A model generated the notes under the pieces. It did no database searches. It saw nothing but the letters and a program-made list of their open reading frames with translations, and was not told the DNA's origin. Positions 5,778 to 7,326 of a stretch of 7,326 nt of DNA are shown in pieces. The stretch's first letter is position 1, and the number at the start of each line of letters is the position of its first letter. The DNA is from Candidatus Methylomirabilota bacterium (GTDB lineage Bacteria; Methylomirabilota; Methylomirabilia; Methylomirabilales; Methylomirabilaceae), in contig JACQEV010000207.1 in assembly GCA_016200385.1 (NCBI GenBank), positions 1 through 7,326 of the forward strand, read 5' to 3'. A program made the translations under genes and the position numbers.

Positions 5778-6338
5778 ATGCGAAAAGCCCTTCTGATGGC
5801 GATCATCGTGGCGTTCATGACAGGCTTGGGCGTGACCGGCCACGCAACAGCGGCCAAGCTCACATCGCCCACCGTCGAGCTGGAGCGTGTCGAGGTAGCC
5901 AGCTATTTCCCGTGGGCGGATAAGCCGACAAGGGTGCCGCTTATCTTAGCCTTTATCTTCCGGATCACGAATCCGAACGATTTCAAGGTTGCGCTGGAGG
6001 ATCTGAAGTTCACGTATGGGTTCGAGGCCAAGCCTGGTGAGTATTTCGACCTTAACACACCTACTTTGTATGATACCACGTACATTCCCGCCAAGACGAC
6101 AAACCAACTCAGGGTTGTGAGTGTACTGGACTCCATGATCGTCCCGTCCACTCTCGCTGTAAGCGCGGGCGCCCGTGTGCAAGCCCTCGAACTGAAGATC
6201 CCAGAGGTGGTAAAGATGTGGTGGGAGCAGATTGGAGATTTCAGCTTCGGGATCAGAGTGTCGGAAGGGGTGGCGTACATCACAAGCCAGGAGGGGGACG
6301 ACCTGGTATTTTTTGAAGGGAAATTTCCGAAAAAGTAA
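5778..6338 (+). CDS. Secreted LEA type 2 / WHy-domain-like protein
   Basis: A 186-residue protein with an apparent Sec signal peptide: M-R-K, a hydrophobic stretch to about 20, and A-T-A before a likely cut after residue 25. It lacks a lipobox Cys. The mature part, P-T-V-E-L-E-R-V-E-V (31-40), then P-L-I-L-A-F-I-F-R-I-T-N-P-N-D-F-K-V (54-71) and L-K-F-T-Y-G-F-E-A (76-84), has the beta-rich layout and the N-P-N-x-F turn of LEA14/WHy (water stress and hypersensitive response) domains. No catalytic motif is visible. Family members are thought to be protective or structural; the function here is unknown. It starts 31 bp after livF with its own strong Shine-Dalgarno and probably belongs to the same transcript, which is an odd companion for an uptake operon. 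The family call is moderate; a generic periplasmic protein is the alternative. Confidence 0.75.
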   Translation: MRKALLMAIIVAFMTGLGVTGHATAAKLTSPTVELERVEVASYFPWADKPTRVPLILAFIFRITNPNDFKVALEDLKFTYGFEAKPGEYFDLNTPTLYDTTYIPAKTTNQLRVVSVLDSMIVPSTLAVSAGARVQALELKIPEVVKMWWEQIGDFSFGIRVSEGVAYITSQEGDDLVFFEGKFPKK

Positions 6339-6568
6339 TGGGGAGTCACGAATACTCTTGCGTTGTCAATGCGGGCAACTGCAAGGATCAGAGCAATTCC
6401 ACTGTTTCGAGATTGCAGGGCCTGCCTTAAGCTTTGTCGAAGCCTGCGCTGAGCCCTGAGCGGCGTCGAAGGATCGAAGCGGGCCTGCCCCGAGCGGCAC
6501 CGAGGGGGCTCGTTCCCCCGCAACGGCAATTCATGTAATCCGCTCGCATCATCGGGACAATCCATCTG
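6339..6568. other. 230-bp spacer with REP-like repeat, no gene seen
   Basis: I see no credible ORF here. The centre holds the TCGAAG-rich element described separately. GGGCCTGCC is repeated directly at 6418-6426 and 6481-6489, flanking that element. A short G5/C5 hairpin (6504-6508/6515-6519, loop CTCGTT) is present without a T-run. An ATG-TAA start-stop at 6533-6538 is in frame with the following ligase and caps how far its start can move upstream. No convincing promoter is visible. Confidence 0.5.
6431..6480. repeat. REP-like element with triple TCGAAG
   Basis: TCGAAG occurs at 6437-6442, 6466-6471 and 6474-6479, around GCTGAGCCCTGAGC (6448-6461). The combination 'GTCGAAG ... GCTGAGCCCTGAGC ... 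GTCGAAGG' resembles the very widespread bacterial REP-type repeats that read CTTCGACAAGCTCAGGG on the other strand. The resemblance is from memory, and only one copy is in this window. Confidence 0.55.
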
Positions 6569-7326
6569 GTGACGACAGGAATCGACCGCAGTCCGGGGCT
6601 CTATGATCCAGAGCTCGAGGCGATGCCGGCAGAGCGCCGCCAAGCCTATCAGGCAAAGCGGCTTCAGGCTGTCGTGAAGCATGCGTATGATCACTCGCCC
6701 CATTTTCGGCGCAGGATAGAGGCCGTCCGCCTGACCCCGGCCGCCATCAAGGGAATCAAGGACCTGAACCGCCTCGGCGTTCTGAAGAAATCGAGTCTCC
6801 CCCAGCTCCAGAAGCAAGACCCGCCATTCGGGGGCCTTCTGGCGATGCCCCTGGCGGAAGTGGGCCGGATCTACCAGTCGCCGGGCCCGATCTATGAGCC
6901 TGAGAGCCGGAAGTCAGACTACTGGCGAATGGCGAGGGCGTTTTATGCCGGGGGCTTCCGTCATGGGGATGTGGTACAGGTCACCTTCGCCTATCACCTG
7001 ACCCCTGGTGGGTGGATCTGCGACGGGGGCCTGAGGGCGCTTGGATGTATCGTGGTCCCGGCGGGCATCGGCAACACCGAGGTTCAGGTCCAGCTCCTGC
7101 GAGACCTTCGGGTGACGGGATTCGTCGGGACGGCCGCCTTCCTGGCTACGCTGATCAGCAAGGCCGAAGAAATGGGGTGTGATGTTGCGAGGGACCTTTG
7201 CCTTCGTGTCGTCTCGCTCGGTGGCGCGATGATGGCCGAGTCGATGCGGCAGATGATGACAGAGCGCTATCGGTTTCTGATCAGACAAACCTACGCTATC
7301 GGCGATCTGGGTCTCATCGGCTACGA
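6569..7326 (+). CDS. Atypical PaaK-family (phenylacetate-CoA ligase-like) adenylate-forming protein, 3'-truncated by the window edge
   Basis: The frame is open from GTG 6569 to the window end (252 full codons). GTG 6569 is preferred because an in-frame TAA lies at 6536-6538 and it yields the family opening L-Y-D-P-E-L-E-A-M-P-A-E-R-R-Q-A-Y-Q-A-K-R; GGGA at 6554-6557 is a weak, distant Shine-Dalgarno. PaaK-like features are K-H-A-Y-D-H-S-P-H-F-R-R-R (residues 35-47) and P-A-G-I-G-N-T-E (164-171). Where PaaK enzymes have the nucleotide-binding S-S-G-T-T-G-K-P loop, this protein has S-P-G-P-I-Y-E-P (104-111). Where they have Y-G-x-T-E, it has Y-A-I-G-D-L-G (242-248). I recall a branch of PaaK-like proteins in LIV operons with the same SPGPIY form, so this is probably a natural subfamily and not decay. 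Whether it still makes acyl-CoA is open. It may activate the imported substrate. Confidence 0.85.
   Translation, partial: MTTGIDRSPGLYDPELEAMPAERRQAYQAKRLQAVVKHAYDHSPHFRRRIEAVRLTPAAIKGIKDLNRLGVLKKSSLPQLQKQDPPFGGLLAMPLAEVGRIYQSPGPIYEPESRKSDYWRMARAFYAGGFRHGDVVQVTFAYHLTPGGWICDGGLRALGCIVVPAGIGNTEVQVQLLRDLRVTGFVGTAAFLATLISKAEEMGCDVARDLCLRVVSLGGAMMAESMRQMMTERYRFLIRQTYAIGDLGLIGY

Noticed and set aside
5743..5796. Short ATGA-coupled ORF overlapping the livF stop
   Set aside because: It has only 17 codons and runs out of frame into the LEA-2-like gene, which has its own strong ribosome site and signal peptide.
5903..6817. A 304-codon open frame on the - strand
   Set aside because: It runs antisense across the LEA-2-like gene, the REP-like spacer and the start of the PaaK-like gene. 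Its translation is low-complexity and matches nothing I know, so it is a shadow of GC-rich coding DNA.

Overview
The window is a GC-rich bacterial fragment that carries most of a LIV-type (branched-chain amino acid family, HAAT) ABC uptake operon. Two different acyl-CoA ligases bracket it, and every gene is on the + strand. The style of cluster (adenylate-forming ligase, livH, livM, substrate-binding protein, livF, PaaK-like ligase) and the protein flavours, such as the LivF tail rich in Lys/Arg and the LivM N-terminus, recall NC10/Methylomirabilota, Rokubacteria-like or deltaproteobacterial environmental genomes. That taxonomic placement is from memory of such clusters and is only a moderate-confidence guess.

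Layout: 1-1248 is the C-terminal part of a long-chain-type acyl-CoA ligase whose 5' end lies upstream. 1249-1420 is a hairpin-rich spacer that looks like a dispersed repeat. 1421-2305 is livH (permease). 2306-2389 is a spacer with a TAGATCTTGGA-type inverted repeat. 2390-3451 is livM (permease). 3452-3703 is a 252-bp spacer with inverted repeats and no obvious gene. 3704-4954 is the periplasmic substrate-binding protein. 4955-5038 is a second 84-bp spacer carrying the same inverted repeat. 5039-5746 is livF (ATPase). 5778-6338 is a secreted LEA-2/WHy-like protein. 6339-6568 is a repeat-containing spacer. 6569-7326 is the N-terminal part of an atypical PaaK-family ligase that runs off the window.

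The genes would work together as follows: the binding protein captures a small, probably carboxylate-bearing substrate in the periplasm, LivH/LivM form the channel, LivF plus a LivG (not in this window, expected upstream or elsewhere) power uptake, and the CoA ligases activate the imported acid as a CoA thioester. The real substrate cannot be read from the sequence.

The most notable observation is that LivF has a clean in-frame gap of about 30 residues. The ABC signature (LSGGQ-like) motif and the Walker B/catalytic Glu are absent, while the Walker A, the Q-loop region and the whole C-terminus are intact. This is either a real, probably inactivating deletion or an assembly artefact. Secondary points are the two related palindromic repeats in the operon spacers, a glutaredoxin-like CPYC motif in the binding protein, and the loss of canonical adenylation motifs in the PaaK-like ligase. 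I see no convincing wholly novel defence, CRISPR, phage or RNA system, and no tRNA or rRNA.
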